Part shown: positions 16,805 through 24,845 of the stretch, in pieces
Numbering within the stretch: the first letter of the stretch is position 1
How the letters are laid out: the number at the start of each line of letters is the position of its first letter
Notes under the pieces: generated by a model
The model's input: the letters and a program-made list of their open reading frames with translations, nothing else
Databases searched by the model: none
Told to the model about the DNA's origin: nothing
Translations under genes and position numbers: made by a program
Origin: Salinivibrio sharmensis
GTDB lineage: Bacteria; Pseudomonadota; Gammaproteobacteria; Enterobacterales; Vibrionaceae
NCBI RefSeq assembly: GCF_001995985.1
Contig: NZ_MUFC01000004.1
Span: 125,660 to 165,109, forward strand
Length of the DNA: 39,450 nt
Reading direction: 5' to 3'

Positions 16805-17494
16805 ATGATGCGCTGGGTATGGGTAAGTGTTTTATTGCTCAGCCTTACAGGTTGTGCGCAGAAGCTTGGCCGGCCATTTGATATTAAAAATTTGGCCAAG
16901 TCAGACATGGATCTGATTACCGATATTCACATCGCCGAAGTTCGCGCGCTGACCGAACAGCTTATTGTGAAATTGTATAAGCGCAATCCTCGAGAGCTCA
17001 AAAAAGCGCCGGGTATGACGATCGACAAACGGGTTGCTCAGCTGATGACAGTAGAGCGACCCGAAAACGGCTTTCGAGAGCTTGGTGGAATGGATGGCAT
17101 CGCGCTGCTGCCGTTAGCCTTTTCAAGCGAATTTAAGGGCGACCGCGTGTTTGCGCTCATGGCGGGTATAACGGGTATGATCAGCGCGAGCTATAATCAC
17201 CAGCTCGAGTTTTTTTTGCTCGATGATATTGACCAACAAAAACTCTATAACAGTGCCCGAAATCTAGAAAAAATTGCGTGGTTGCTAAACAACCAAAAAG
17301 ACGACAACGGCGAGCTGTTGTTACTGAGTAATGGTATCGGTAAAAACGGGGTACCCAATTACAGCTACGAGCGCCTATTAAGTCAGATGATCATTATTCA
17401 AGATATGATGGCGGTGATGGTGGCAGACAGCACCAACCGCAATATCAATCAGGTTGTGCACAGTATGGCGTCGATGACGTTCTTCCCTATCTAA
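16805..17494 (+). CDS. Predicted outer-membrane lipoprotein of unknown function
   Basis: The 229-residue protein starts with a short hydrophobic segment and a lipobox L-T-G-C with Cys17, so it should be lipidated and cut there. Residue +2 is Ala, which favours Lol sorting to the outer membrane. The mature part contains VRALTEQLIVKLYKRNPREL, GFRELGGMDGIALLPLAF and a hydrophobic stretch ALMAGITGMISASYN that might dip into a membrane. I do not recognise the family, although the pattern looks like a conserved gammaproteobacterial protein. The ATG at 16805 is preceded by AGGATG; the next codon is also ATG. A hairpin closes the gene at 17500-17521. Confidence 0.8.
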   Translation: MMRWVWVSVLLLSLTGCAQKLGRPFDIKNLAKSDMDLITDIHIAEVRALTEQLIVKLYKRNPRELKKAPGMTIDKRVAQLMTVERPENGFRELGGMDGIALLPLAFSSEFKGDRVFALMAGITGMISASYNHQLEFFLLDDIDQQKLYNSARNLEKIAWLLNNQKDDNGELLLLSNGIGKNGVPNYSYERLLSQMIIIQDMMAVMVADSTNRNINQVVHSMASMTFFPI

Positions 17495-17499
17495 TTAAC

Positions 17500-17521
17500 G
17501 AGGCGGTGGAATCACCGCCTC
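17500..17521. terminator. Hairpin between the convergent lipoprotein and SDR genes
   Basis: GAGGCGGTG (17500-17508) and CACCGCCTC (17513-17521) are a perfect 9-base stem with a GAAT tetraloop, midway between the two stop codons. The following sequence has no clean T-run on either strand, so it is likely a two-way mRNA 3' end of moderate strength. Confidence 0.6.
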
Positions 17522-17526
17522 ATCCC

Positions 17527-18234
17527 TTACCAGCCAATTTCTTGGCCTTGATAATCGATAAAGTTGCCGTTTTGACTGTCCGTCAGGGTATCGAGCACAT
17601 GCTTTAATCCTTGCGCCGATGTGGCAGTATTGATCAGGGCATTGGGTCCACCCATTTGCGTTTGCACCCAGCCCGGATGCAGCGCCACGGAGCGGATCCC
17701 TTTTTTAAGCAGGTCAATCGATAGACTTTTGATCACAGCGTTTAGCGCGGCTTTTGAACTTCGATAAATATAACCGCCGCCTGATTGGTTATCACTCATG
17801 CTCCCGACTTTCGAGGATAGGAAAGCAAAAATGGGTGTATGGCCACTTTGGCTTGCCTTTTCTAAGTGTGAGGTGAAATGTTCAGCGATAACCAGGGGGG
17901 CGATGGTATTGACTTCCAGCACCTCGCGCCATGCCGCTGTATCCACTTCACCGAATTGATACCCTTTAGGGCCATATAGACCTGCATTGTTGATCAGTAA
18001 ATGGATAGGCGTGTCGATAAGCTGTGATGCAAGTTGCTGTATTGCCGAATGATCCGTCACCTCTAATCCGTAGGTGGTCAGTGTTGAGTAACGGTTTTTT
18101 AGTGTCATCAAGTGAGGCGCAGAGCCGGGGAAGCGGCAGCAAGCAATCACCTGCCAACCATGTTCGAGATACAGTTCTGTGAGCGCCAGGCCAATCCCAC
18201 GGTTCGCGCCTGTGATAAGAAGTGTTGGAGTCAT
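17527..18234 (-). CDS. C-factor-like SDR family oxidoreductase
   Basis: This is a 235-residue short-chain dehydrogenase with TGANRGIG at 8-15, NNAG at 82-85, S140/S141 and Y157-x3-K161 in YRSSK. GYIYRSSKAALNAVIKSLSIDL and ALHPGWVQTQMGG are typical of the CsgA/C-factor and carbonyl-reductase-like subgroup, whose bacterial substrates are mostly unknown. It lies 33 bases after the FabG/PhaB-like gene on the same strand, so the two probably form one transcript. A GAGGCAA site precedes the ATG. No substrate is assigned. Confidence 0.88.
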   Translation of the reverse strand: MTPTLLITGANRGIGLALTELYLEHGWQVIACCRFPGSAPHLMTLKNRYSTLTTYGLEVTDHSAIQQLASQLIDTPIHLLINNAGLYGPKGYQFGEVDTAAWREVLEVNTIAPLVIAEHFTSHLEKASQSGHTPIFAFLSSKVGSMSDNQSGGGYIYRSSKAALNAVIKSLSIDLLKKGIRSVALHPGWVQTQMGGPNALINTATSAQGLKHVLDTLTDSQNGNFIDYQGQEIGW

Positions 18235-18267
18235 TGTTGCCTCATAATGGCCGGAAGTGTCCTTCCA

Positions 18268-18999
18268 TTATATGACTAACCCTCCATCGACTTTAAGCGT
18301 TTGACCTGTGATAAAGCTCGCGTTATCACTGGCAAGAAAACTAATCGCGTTGGCAATATCCTGCGCGGTACCCATGCGGCCCAAGGGTGTTTTCCCTTTC
18401 ATCATATCAATGACTTTATCGGGTAAGTTTGCCGTCATCGGGGTTTCAATAAAACCGGGAGCGACACAGTTGGCGCGTATTTGTGCACCGTGACGAGCGA
18501 GTTCTTTTGACCAGGTCTTCGTCATTGCAATCACGCCACCTTTTGAGGCGGCATAGTTGGTTTGACCAATATTGCCGTCGGTACCGACGACCGAAGACAG
18601 GCTGACAATTGCGCCTTGCTCTTGCGCAATCATCAGTGGCGCGATGGCTTGTGTCATGGTGAAAACGCCCTTTAGGTTGACGTCAATGACCGCGTCCCAG
18701 TCACTTTCGCTCATTTTGGTTAGTAGGTTGTCACGAGTGATGCCAGCATTGTTCACTAGGACATCGATAACTGCGTGTTGTTGGTGCAAGGTCTGCACCC
18801 AATTCGCGACAGCGTCTTGATCGCAGACATCCAGCGCAACGGGAACGATAACCCTATGTGCCTGCCAGTCTTGCATGTTGTCAATATTCCTATCTAATGC
18901 ATAAACCTTGGTGGCGCCTTGTTCGACAAAGGTTTCAACGATGGCGCGGCCGATCCCTTGTGCGGCACCTGTAATGACACAGTGTTTACCGGTCAGCAT
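18268..18999 (-). CDS. FabG/PhaB-like beta-ketoacyl (acetoacetyl-CoA) reductase
   Basis: The 243-residue enzyme has TGAAQGIG at 10-17, NNAGITRD at 83-90, S135/S136, Y149 and K153 in NYAASKGG, and the APGFIETPM and ITGQTLKVDGG stretches usual in FabG and PhaB. It would reduce a 3-oxoacyl thioester to the (R)-3-hydroxyacyl form with NADPH. FabG and PhaB cannot be separated from motifs alone. No acpP, fabD or fabF neighbour is present, so it is not the housekeeping fabG cluster. The start is the ATG at 18999 behind GAGGAG; the frame is open to 19149 but that part is not conserved. Its position near the hydratase-acyltransferase-kinase operon suggests it may feed that pathway. Confidence 0.87.
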   Translation of the reverse strand: MLTGKHCVITGAAQGIGRAIVETFVEQGATKVYALDRNIDNMQDWQAHRVIVPVALDVCDQDAVANWVQTLHQQHAVIDVLVNNAGITRDNLLTKMSESDWDAVIDVNLKGVFTMTQAIAPLMIAQEQGAIVSLSSVVGTDGNIGQTNYAASKGGVIAMTKTWSKELARHGAQIRANCVAPGFIETPMTANLPDKVIDMMKGKTPLGRMGTAQDIANAISFLASDNASFITGQTLKVDGGLVI

Positions 19000-19207
19000 G
19001 GTGTTTCTCCTCATTATATTCATCGTGCTTTTCTTGGGCGTTGGGTCACCTAAGCCCTTGCTTCTACGTTGGTATCTCGCGGCCAACATCAGATAACGTG
19101 CAACAAATAGGCCAGTGGTGACATTCTCTATAGTAAATTGAGATATCAATTTGTGGGCGTATGGGCTAAAATTTAATCAAGTTGTCACCTTGTTCGAGAG
19201 AGGACCT

Positions 19208-19552
19208 ATGCCGACGTCAATCAATTCGCAACCTTTAGCGCAGCAATACATGCAGCGTCAGCGCGATCGTCAAGATGACCAGGTCAATGGCGGTCTCAAT
19301 AACTCGATGAGCGTGCAAGAGCGTGCCGAGCTGATCCGTAAAGAGCGAGAAGAGCAAAAAGAAGCCGCAGCATCGGGCGAGCAGCGTGAGGATAAGCGTG
19401 ATTATCAAGCCCTCATTGATCGTGTGGCGGAACAAGAAGCGCAGAAAACGCGAGCTGATGCCTACAACCAACAGCAACAAGCACTGATGGATCAGGTGCA
19501 AAAAACCATTACACCTAACGGCCAGCAAAACAGTTACAGCCTCAAGGTTTAA
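19208..19552 (+). CDS. Small charged, glutamine-rich coiled-coil protein
   Basis: The 114-residue protein is hydrophilic, with many Gln, Glu, Arg and Lys and no signal peptide or membrane segment. Residues about 35-100 are almost wholly charged or Gln/Ala and should be helical, probably a coiled coil (ERAELIRKEREEQKEAAA, DYQALIDRVAEQEAQKTR). No family or motif was recognised. The start is the ATG at 19208 behind AGAGAGGA; the frame is open back to 19151. It has its own terminator at 19578 and is divergent from the FabG/PhaB-like gene, so it is a separate unit. Function unknown. Confidence 0.72.
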   Translation: MPTSINSQPLAQQYMQRQRDRQDDQVNGGLNNSMSVQERAELIRKEREEQKEAAASGEQREDKRDYQALIDRVAEQEAQKTRADAYNQQQQALMDQVQKTITPNGQQNSYSLKV

Positions 19553-19577
19553 CACGCTTGTTTGCCTGCTTTTTGGT

Positions 19578-19607
19578 CGCCGCCTTTGGGCGGCGTTTGT
19601 GTTTTTG
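19578..19607 (+). terminator. Rho-independent terminator after the small charged protein
   Basis: CGCCGCC (19578-19584) and GGCGGCG (19589-19595) form a GC-only stem with a TTTG loop, followed by TTTGTGTTTTT. It lies 25 bases past the stop. Confidence 0.85.
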
Positions 19608-19751
19608 CTGTATGGTTCTTATCTCGCGTTGCAAAAATGTAAAATAAAATGACGTTTTGGTCGCTATTCTTTACACTTTTGATTGGCTTAACCCCTTAAT
19701 AAAACGCAGTTAGCAACGCTTTTCTCTCACTGTTCAACACAACTGACACTA

Positions 19752-19771
19752 TTGGTTAACATTTGGTTAAC
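19752..19771 (+). promoter_or_regulatory. Tandem TTGGTTAAC repeats upstream of hppD
   Basis: TTGGTTAAC occurs at 19752-19760 and again at 19763-19771, an 11-base period that puts both copies on the same face of the helix. The second copy sits in the palindrome GGTTAACC. The site is about 80 bases before the hppD ATG, within a 297-base gap (19553-19849) that otherwise holds only a terminator. It is a candidate activator or repressor site for tyrosine breakdown; the regulator is not identified. Confidence 0.4.
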
Positions 19772-19849
19772 CAGTTGTTCGCTTGTCCTCTCTAGTCCCA
19801 GTCACTGTCTAATGCTATCTCTAATATTACACACAAGGAGGAAGCGATT

Positions 19850-20935
19850 ATGACGTCAACCATGCAAGCACCTGTCAAAACGATTAATCCATTGGGCACA
19901 GATGGGTTTGAGTTCGTCGAATACACAGCGCCCGATCAAGCGGGTATCGATGCGCTTAAAAATTTGTTCTCGTTGATGGGTTTTGCGGAAATTGCCAAAC
20001 ACAAGCACAAAGATGTTTGGCTGTATCGTCAGGGAGACACCAACTTTATCGTAAACGGTGAGCCTGAATCACAAGCGCAAGGCTTTGCCAAGCAGCACGG
20101 CGCGAGTGTCAACGCCATGGCGTTTCGAGTGAAAGATGCGGTACACGCGATTGCCTATGCGGCCAAACAAGGTGCCAAAGTGGTTGAGCCAAACATTGGT
20201 CCGATGGAGCTTAGTATTCCTGCGGTATACGGCATTGGTGATTCATTGCTTTACTTTGTCGATCGCTATGGCGACCAAAGCATTTATGAAGTCGATTTTG
20301 ACTTTTATCCAGACTGGCAATCGCGCCTGAAAGAAGCGGATGCTGGATTGAAGGTTATCGATCATCTTACCCACAATGTCGACATTGGCAACATGGATGT
20401 ATGGGCTGATTTTTACGAACGTATTGCCAACTTCAAAGAGATCCGATTTTTTGACATTGAAGGCAAAAAGACCGGGCTAAAGTCACGAGCGCTGACCGCA
20501 CCTTGCGGAAAAATCCGTATTCCTATCAATGAATCAAGTGATGACAAGTCACAAATTGCAGAATACTTGAAAGAGTATAACGGTGAGGGGATCCAGCATA
20601 TCGCCATGACCACCGACAACATCTACCAAACCGTGCGGACGTTACGTCAACGAGGCATGGCATTTATGGATACACCGGACACCTACTATGAGAAAATCAA
20701 CGAGCGTGTCAATGGCCATGAAGAAAGCATCGATGAGTTGCGTGATACCCGTGTATTGATTGATGGTGACGTCGACAACGGTATCTTACTGCAAATCTTT
20801 ACCAATACAGTTATTGGACCGGTTTTCTTTGAAATCATCCAACGTAAGGGTAACCAAGGCTTTGGCGAAGGTAACTTTAAAGCGTTGTTTGAGTCTATCG
20901 AGTTGGATCAAATGCGTCGTGGTGTATTGGACTAA
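19850..20935 (+). CDS. hppD: 4-hydroxyphenylpyruvate dioxygenase
   Basis: This 361-residue enzyme turns 4-hydroxyphenylpyruvate into homogentisate with Fe(II) and oxygen, a step of tyrosine breakdown that can also lead to pyomelanin. It has the two-barrel VOC fold; the iron ligands are H172 (DHLTHNV), H250 (GIQHIAM) and E328 (FFEIIQRKG). The C-terminal helix with GFGEGNFKALFESIELDQMRRG is standard. Length is normal for bacterial HPPD. A strong AAGGAGGAAGCG site precedes the ATG. The homogentisate 1,2-dioxygenase and later genes are not adjacent, so the pathway is either split or stops at homogentisate, which would favour pigment; neither can be decided from this window. Confidence 0.97.
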   Translation: MTSTMQAPVKTINPLGTDGFEFVEYTAPDQAGIDALKNLFSLMGFAEIAKHKHKDVWLYRQGDTNFIVNGEPESQAQGFAKQHGASVNAMAFRVKDAVHAIAYAAKQGAKVVEPNIGPMELSIPAVYGIGDSLLYFVDRYGDQSIYEVDFDFYPDWQSRLKEADAGLKVIDHLTHNVDIGNMDVWADFYERIANFKEIRFFDIEGKKTGLKSRALTAPCGKIRIPINESSDDKSQIAEYLKEYNGEGIQHIAMTTDNIYQTVRTLRQRGMAFMDTPDTYYEKINERVNGHEESIDELRDTRVLIDGDVDNGILLQIFTNTVIGPVFFEIIQRKGNQGFGEGNFKALFESIELDQMRRGVLD

Positions 20936-21040
20936 CCTAAACGGCACATAACAAACTCGCTTAGGACAGCGATGCGGGCTATCCGGATAAACTGACTCAA
21001 GTCGATAAGGTGTCAATAGTTGTAGACACACTATGTTGCA

Positions 21041-21069
21041 GGCGTTCCCTTAGGAGCGCCTTTTTTGTT
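21041..21069 (+). terminator. Rho-independent terminator after hppD
   Basis: GGCGTTCC (21041-21048) pairs with GGAGCGCC (21053-21060), with one G-U pair and a CTTA loop, followed by TTTTTTGTT. It lies about 105 bases past the hppD stop and just ahead of the hybrid kinase gene. Confidence 0.85.
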
Positions 21070-21159
21070 CCTTTTCGCCTACTAATTAGGACATTTCTCG
21101 CCCAAAATAAGATTAGACTCTATGATTAGCAGAGAAGCTTTTTCAATAAAAAGGTGATT

Positions 21160-23430
21160 ATGAAGGTAGGCAGCCCCCTGACTCGCCCCTCTCTTTCTGC
21201 GGGAATCATTACCAAGCTAGCATTAAGCTGGACTGTACTGACTGCGTTATTTGCGGCGCTTCTTCTGCTGAGCGATTACCAAACGCATAAAGCTGATGTT
21301 GAGCGCGCCTTGCAAGAGGTGGGCAACAGAGATCTCAGTGCGATTACAGGACATTTATGGCGTGTGGAAACGCAAGCTTTTGAGCAACGGATAGAGCGGC
21401 TCATCGCCCAACCTGAGATTGACTATATCCATGTGTATGATGCCGATGGCTCGTTAATTGAACGTGGCGTGGAGCCTGCTGCACAATCGTTGCAAAAGCG
21501 TTGGTCGTTAATTGCAAGAGACGAGGGGAACGAGTATACCCTTGGGCAACTTGAGGTGGCGTCAAATTATACGGCGTTAAATGCCTATTTTGGTGATAGT
21601 GCCCAGTGGGTTTTTCTTGGGTGGTTGGCTGTTTCAGGATTGGGGATCATAAGCTCTATATGGATTGTACGTCGCCACTTAGAAAGGCCGCTAGTGGCGC
21701 TACACCAGCAGGTCAACCAGTGGGATAATGGCATGCCGACACCGATTCAGGTTCCCCCCCAATTCCATCATTGGCGAGGTTTTGAAACGCGTTATAACGC
21801 CATGATTACGGCGTTAGGGCAACAACTAGTGCAGTTGGAGGACGCTAAGCACGACGCAGAAAAGGCTAGCCAAAAGAAAAGTGAGTTTTTGGCTAACATG
21901 AGCCATGAGATCCGTACTCCAATGAACGGCATTATTGGGATGGCCTCGCTGTTAAAAAGCACTCGCTTAAACAACGAGCAACAAGAGTTTGTCGAGATGT
22001 TGGAAACATCGTCGATGTCGTTATTAGATATCATTAACGACATCCTCGACTTCTCTAAAATCGAAGCTGGTAAGTTAGAGTTAGAACCATTAGAGATCAA
22101 TGTATTTGAGTTGGGAAAAGATCTTGAGAATCTGTTCATTCTTCGAGCGAAGGAAAAGCAGCTCGCTTTTCGCTGCGAGATAGATGCTGATATTTCTCCT
22201 TTGTTGATAGGTGATGCACCACGTTTACGCCAAGTGATGATTAATTTGGTGGGGAATGCAATCAAGTTTACTGAGCGTGGGGAAGTGGTTGTCTCTATCA
22301 AGCAGGTGAGTGACGAGGATACGGCCAGTGTGCTTCGTTTTGAAGTGAGTGATACCGGGCCTGGCATTCCCGTTGAAGAACAAAGCCGTATTTTTGGTAA
22401 GTTTGAACAAGGTGACTCCTTAACAGCAACCGCCCGTGGGACTGGGCTTGGGCTCGCCATCTCACAGCAAATTGTCAATTTAATGGGGGGGCGAATTACC
22501 CTCAATAGCGAAGTGAATGTGGGCAGTGTATTTACCTTCACCGCGCGTTTTGATTGCGCCGATATTCCTTTAGCCACGCCAGTAGAGGCTTATCTTTTCG
22601 CGGGCGCCCCGATGTTATTGGTAGACGATAGTCGTTTAAACATGCGCATCACCACGGCACAGTTGAGCAATCTTGGCTGCCAAGTCACATGCTGCATGCA
22701 TCCGGATGACGTGATTCCTTTAATTCGCGAACATCTTGATAGCCACTATCCATTTAAAGTGATTTTACTGGATAAAGTGATGCCCAAAATGGACGGTTTT
22801 CGCTTGGCTGAACAGATCATTACCACGTTTGGAGATAAAAGCCCTGCGATCATGATGTTAACCGCAGCGCCCGATGCATTGGATAAGCCACGGATTGAAC
22901 GCTCAGGCATAGAGGGTTATTTAGGTCGCCCCTACCAATTTAATGACTTAAAAGCGCATTTGGTGCGCATTTTACAACAGCGCCAACCGACTCTGGGGGT
23001 CGTACGATCTACCGGAAAATGCACATCGCTGGCTGGGTTGCATGTTTTGGTCGTGGAAGATTCCAAAGTCAATCAACGAGTGACTGAGGCGATGTTGACC
23101 CAACTAGGAATCCATGTTCGTTCGGCTGCCGATGGTGAGCAGGCGTTGGCGTTGTGGAAAAGCCAACCCTTTGATGCGATTTTCATGGATTGTCAGATGC
23201 CTGTGATGGACGGTTACCAAGCTGCTGAACACATTCGGGCACAAGAATCGCGCTTTAATCGAACCCCCATTATTGCACTGACGGCGAATGCGACAACGGA
23301 AGACAAGGAAGCGTGTTTAGCTGCGGGTATGGATGATTATATTGCCAAACCGGTCAGGCAGCATGAGCTTGCGACCATGTTGAGAAAACATACCTTTACC
23401 TCGCAAACTTACTTGGTGACGCATCAATGA
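21160..23430 (+). CDS. Hybrid sensor histidine kinase with two receiver domains
   Basis: The 756-residue protein is an inner-membrane phosphorelay kinase. Helix one (about 17-37) and helix two (about 150-170) flank a roughly 110-residue periplasmic sensor. A linker with HAMP-like and coiled-coil character leads to the HisKA domain with H249 in NMSHEIRTPMNGIIG, then HATPase motifs N366, DTGPGI and GTGLGLAIS (429-436). Receiver one (about 485-605) keeps D538 but has Arg590 where the invariant Lys is expected; receiver two (about 627-745) is canonical with D677 and K730. No HPt domain follows, so a separate HPt protein is needed. The ATG at 21160 behind AAGGTG is chosen over a GTG at 21154. The signal is unknown. 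Confidence 0.93.
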   Translation: MKVGSPLTRPSLSAGIITKLALSWTVLTALFAALLLLSDYQTHKADVERALQEVGNRDLSAITGHLWRVETQAFEQRIERLIAQPEIDYIHVYDADGSLIERGVEPAAQSLQKRWSLIARDEGNEYTLGQLEVASNYTALNAYFGDSAQWVFLGWLAVSGLGIISSIWIVRRHLERPLVALHQQVNQWDNGMPTPIQVPPQFHHWRGFETRYNAMITALGQQLVQLEDAKHDAEKASQKKSEFLANMSHEIRTPMNGIIGMASLLKSTRLNNEQQEFVEMLETSSMSLLDIINDILDFSKIEAGKLELEPLEINVFELGKDLENLFILRAKEKQLAFRCEIDADISPLLIGDAPRLRQVMINLVGNAIKFTERGEVVVSIKQVSDEDTASVLRFEVSDTGPGIPVEEQSRIFGKFEQGDSLTATARGTGLGLAISQQIVNLMGGRITLNSEVNVGSVFTFTARFDCADIPLATPVEAYLFAGAPMLLVDDSRLNMRITTAQLSNLGCQVTCCMHPDDVIPLIREHLDSHYPFKVILLDKVMPKMDGFRLAEQIITTFGDKSPAIMMLTAAPDALDKPRIERSGIEGYLGRPYQFNDLKAHLVRILQQRQPTLGVVRSTGKCTSLAGLHVLVVEDSKVNQRVTEAMLTQLGIHVRSAADGEQALALWKSQPFDAIFMDCQMPVMDGYQAAEHIRAQESRFNRTPIIALTANATTEDKEACLAAGMDDYIAKPVRQHELATMLRKHTFTSQTYLVTHQ

Positions 23431-23578
23431 CGTAATACAAGGAACGTGAGCTTAGTTACAAAAAAATCAGAAAAAGTAAACAAATCCTGGGGCGGTTTAC
23501 GTCATTTTCGTTAGGCTTCTAATCTTTTGGTGGGCGAAACACCGATAACTATTAGAAAGCAAAACGAAAAGAGGAAAC

Positions 23579-24586
23579 ATGAAAATCAATAAACTGCTCT
23601 CAACAGCAGCGGCGTTGCTGCTAAGCCTTGGCGCGCAAGCGGGCCAGCTTAACGTCATGGCGTATAACATTATGCAACTCAGTAACCTACAAGACTGGGA
23701 TCAAGCTGAGCGTGCCGCCCGCCTACCGCAAGCGATTGCCGATATGGACACGCAGCCTGATGTGATTTTGATCAGTGAGGCCTTTAACGCTGAAGCCGAG
23801 CAAGCAATGAACCAACTTGCTAGCTTGTACCCTTACCAAACACCAAACGTCGGGCAAGACTGCAGCGGTGAAGGATGGGATGGTCTTACAGGGGACTGTT
23901 CCAATTCGTTATTTGTCGTGCGTGGCGGCGTGACTATCCTCTCCAAACATCCTATTTTGGCTCAAAAAGCACATGTTTATCATCATAGCTTGAAAGGTAG
24001 CTGGGACTATCAAGCCAACAAAGGTTTTGCATATGCCAAAATTGACAAAAATGGTGAGATTTATCATCTAATTGGTACTCATTTACAGGCAACGCATGAT
24101 GGGATGTCCGATGAAGAGCATCAAGTTCGTCTGGGCCAGCTTGGTGAAATCAAACACTTTATCGACAAGGCGGCGATCCCAGCTGACGAGCCTGTGATCA
24201 TTGGTGGGGACATGAATGTGGAGTGGAGCCGCCAAGATGAAATTAAAGACATGAAAGCGGCCTTAAATGGCGCATTACGCTTCACCGAGCCGGAAGTAAC
24301 GTCTTTTTCTGCCAAACACAATTGGTTTACGAAAGCGAACGCGTATCACTTTGACTATGATCTTAACTACAACACCACGTTAGATTATATTTTGTGGAGC
24401 CGTGATCATGCCGTGCCTGCCAATCAACCTGAGATGAAGGTGGTGCAATTAACCGCCAATGAAAACTGGTATTGGGACTATCTTGAAGGTGAATGGCCAG
24501 AAGAAGCCGGACAAACCTACCATGATGGTTATTACAACGAGCTCTCTGACCATTACCCGGTAATGGCACAGTTTGAATTTGAATAA
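23579..24586 (+). CDS. Secreted sphingomyelinase-like phosphodiesterase
   Basis: This 335-residue protein has a signal peptide (1-21, cut after AQA) and an endonuclease/exonuclease/phosphatase fold. Active-site residues line up with neutral sphingomyelinases: E67 in ISEAF, H168 in GTHLQ, D211 and N213 in GGDMNVE, and D324-H325 in SDHYPVMAQF. Cys95 and Cys107 may form a disulfide. The aromatic stretch NWYWDYLEGEW (296-306) fits the membrane-binding beta-hairpin of bacterial sphingomyelinase C. It would cut sphingomyelin to ceramide and phosphocholine, and such enzymes are hemolysins in other bacteria (known). Substrate is inferred; another phosphodiester is possible. An AGAGGAAAC site precedes the ATG. 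It stands alone between the hybrid kinase and the REC-HDOD gene. Confidence 0.87.
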   Translation: MKINKLLSTAAALLLSLGAQAGQLNVMAYNIMQLSNLQDWDQAERAARLPQAIADMDTQPDVILISEAFNAEAEQAMNQLASLYPYQTPNVGQDCSGEGWDGLTGDCSNSLFVVRGGVTILSKHPILAQKAHVYHHSLKGSWDYQANKGFAYAKIDKNGEIYHLIGTHLQATHDGMSDEEHQVRLGQLGEIKHFIDKAAIPADEPVIIGGDMNVEWSRQDEIKDMKAALNGALRFTEPEVTSFSAKHNWFTKANAYHFDYDLNYNTTLDYILWSRDHAVPANQPEMKVVQLTANENWYWDYLEGEWPEEAGQTYHDGYYNELSDHYPVMAQFEFE

Positions 24587-24615
24587 ATAGACTCTCGGTA
24601 ATTCACCGCCATATA

Positions 24616-24636
24616 GGGCTCAATCATATTGAGCCC
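24616..24636 (+). terminator. Hairpin after the sphingomyelinase-like gene
   Basis: GGGCTCAAT (24616-24624) and ATTGAGCCC (24628-24636) form a perfect 9-base stem with a 3-base loop, 30 bases past the stop. No T-run follows, so termination would depend on Rho or the stem only protects the mRNA end. Confidence 0.5.
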
Positions 24637-24845
24637 ACGTCACCTTGCCACTTGTTCTCCTTTACACAATTGCTTTCTCTTTGTGTGCCAAGAAAATTTG
24701 GCGTTATGCGCTACGCTTAATAGAGGATTCGATATTGCTCCTGGCCTTGGATAGTCTTCCGAGGAGCAGAATTGCGGCGTTGGTGATGCTTCCATTTGCC
24801 GCCTGACTGTCACAATAAGCAGTTTGAGGATAAGTGCGAGGGAAA

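Noticed and set aside
18268-18999. Assigning a PHB synthesis cluster (phaBAC)
   Set aside because: No thiolase, PHA synthase or phasin gene is present in the window.
19638-19675. Possible TyrR box before hppD (TGTAAA and TTTACA)
   Set aside because: The half-sites are 26 bases apart, while the TyrR consensus requires six.
21792-22577. 261-codon minus-strand frame inside the hybrid kinase gene
   Set aside because: It covers the kinase core in antisense; serine-rich and without domain signs.
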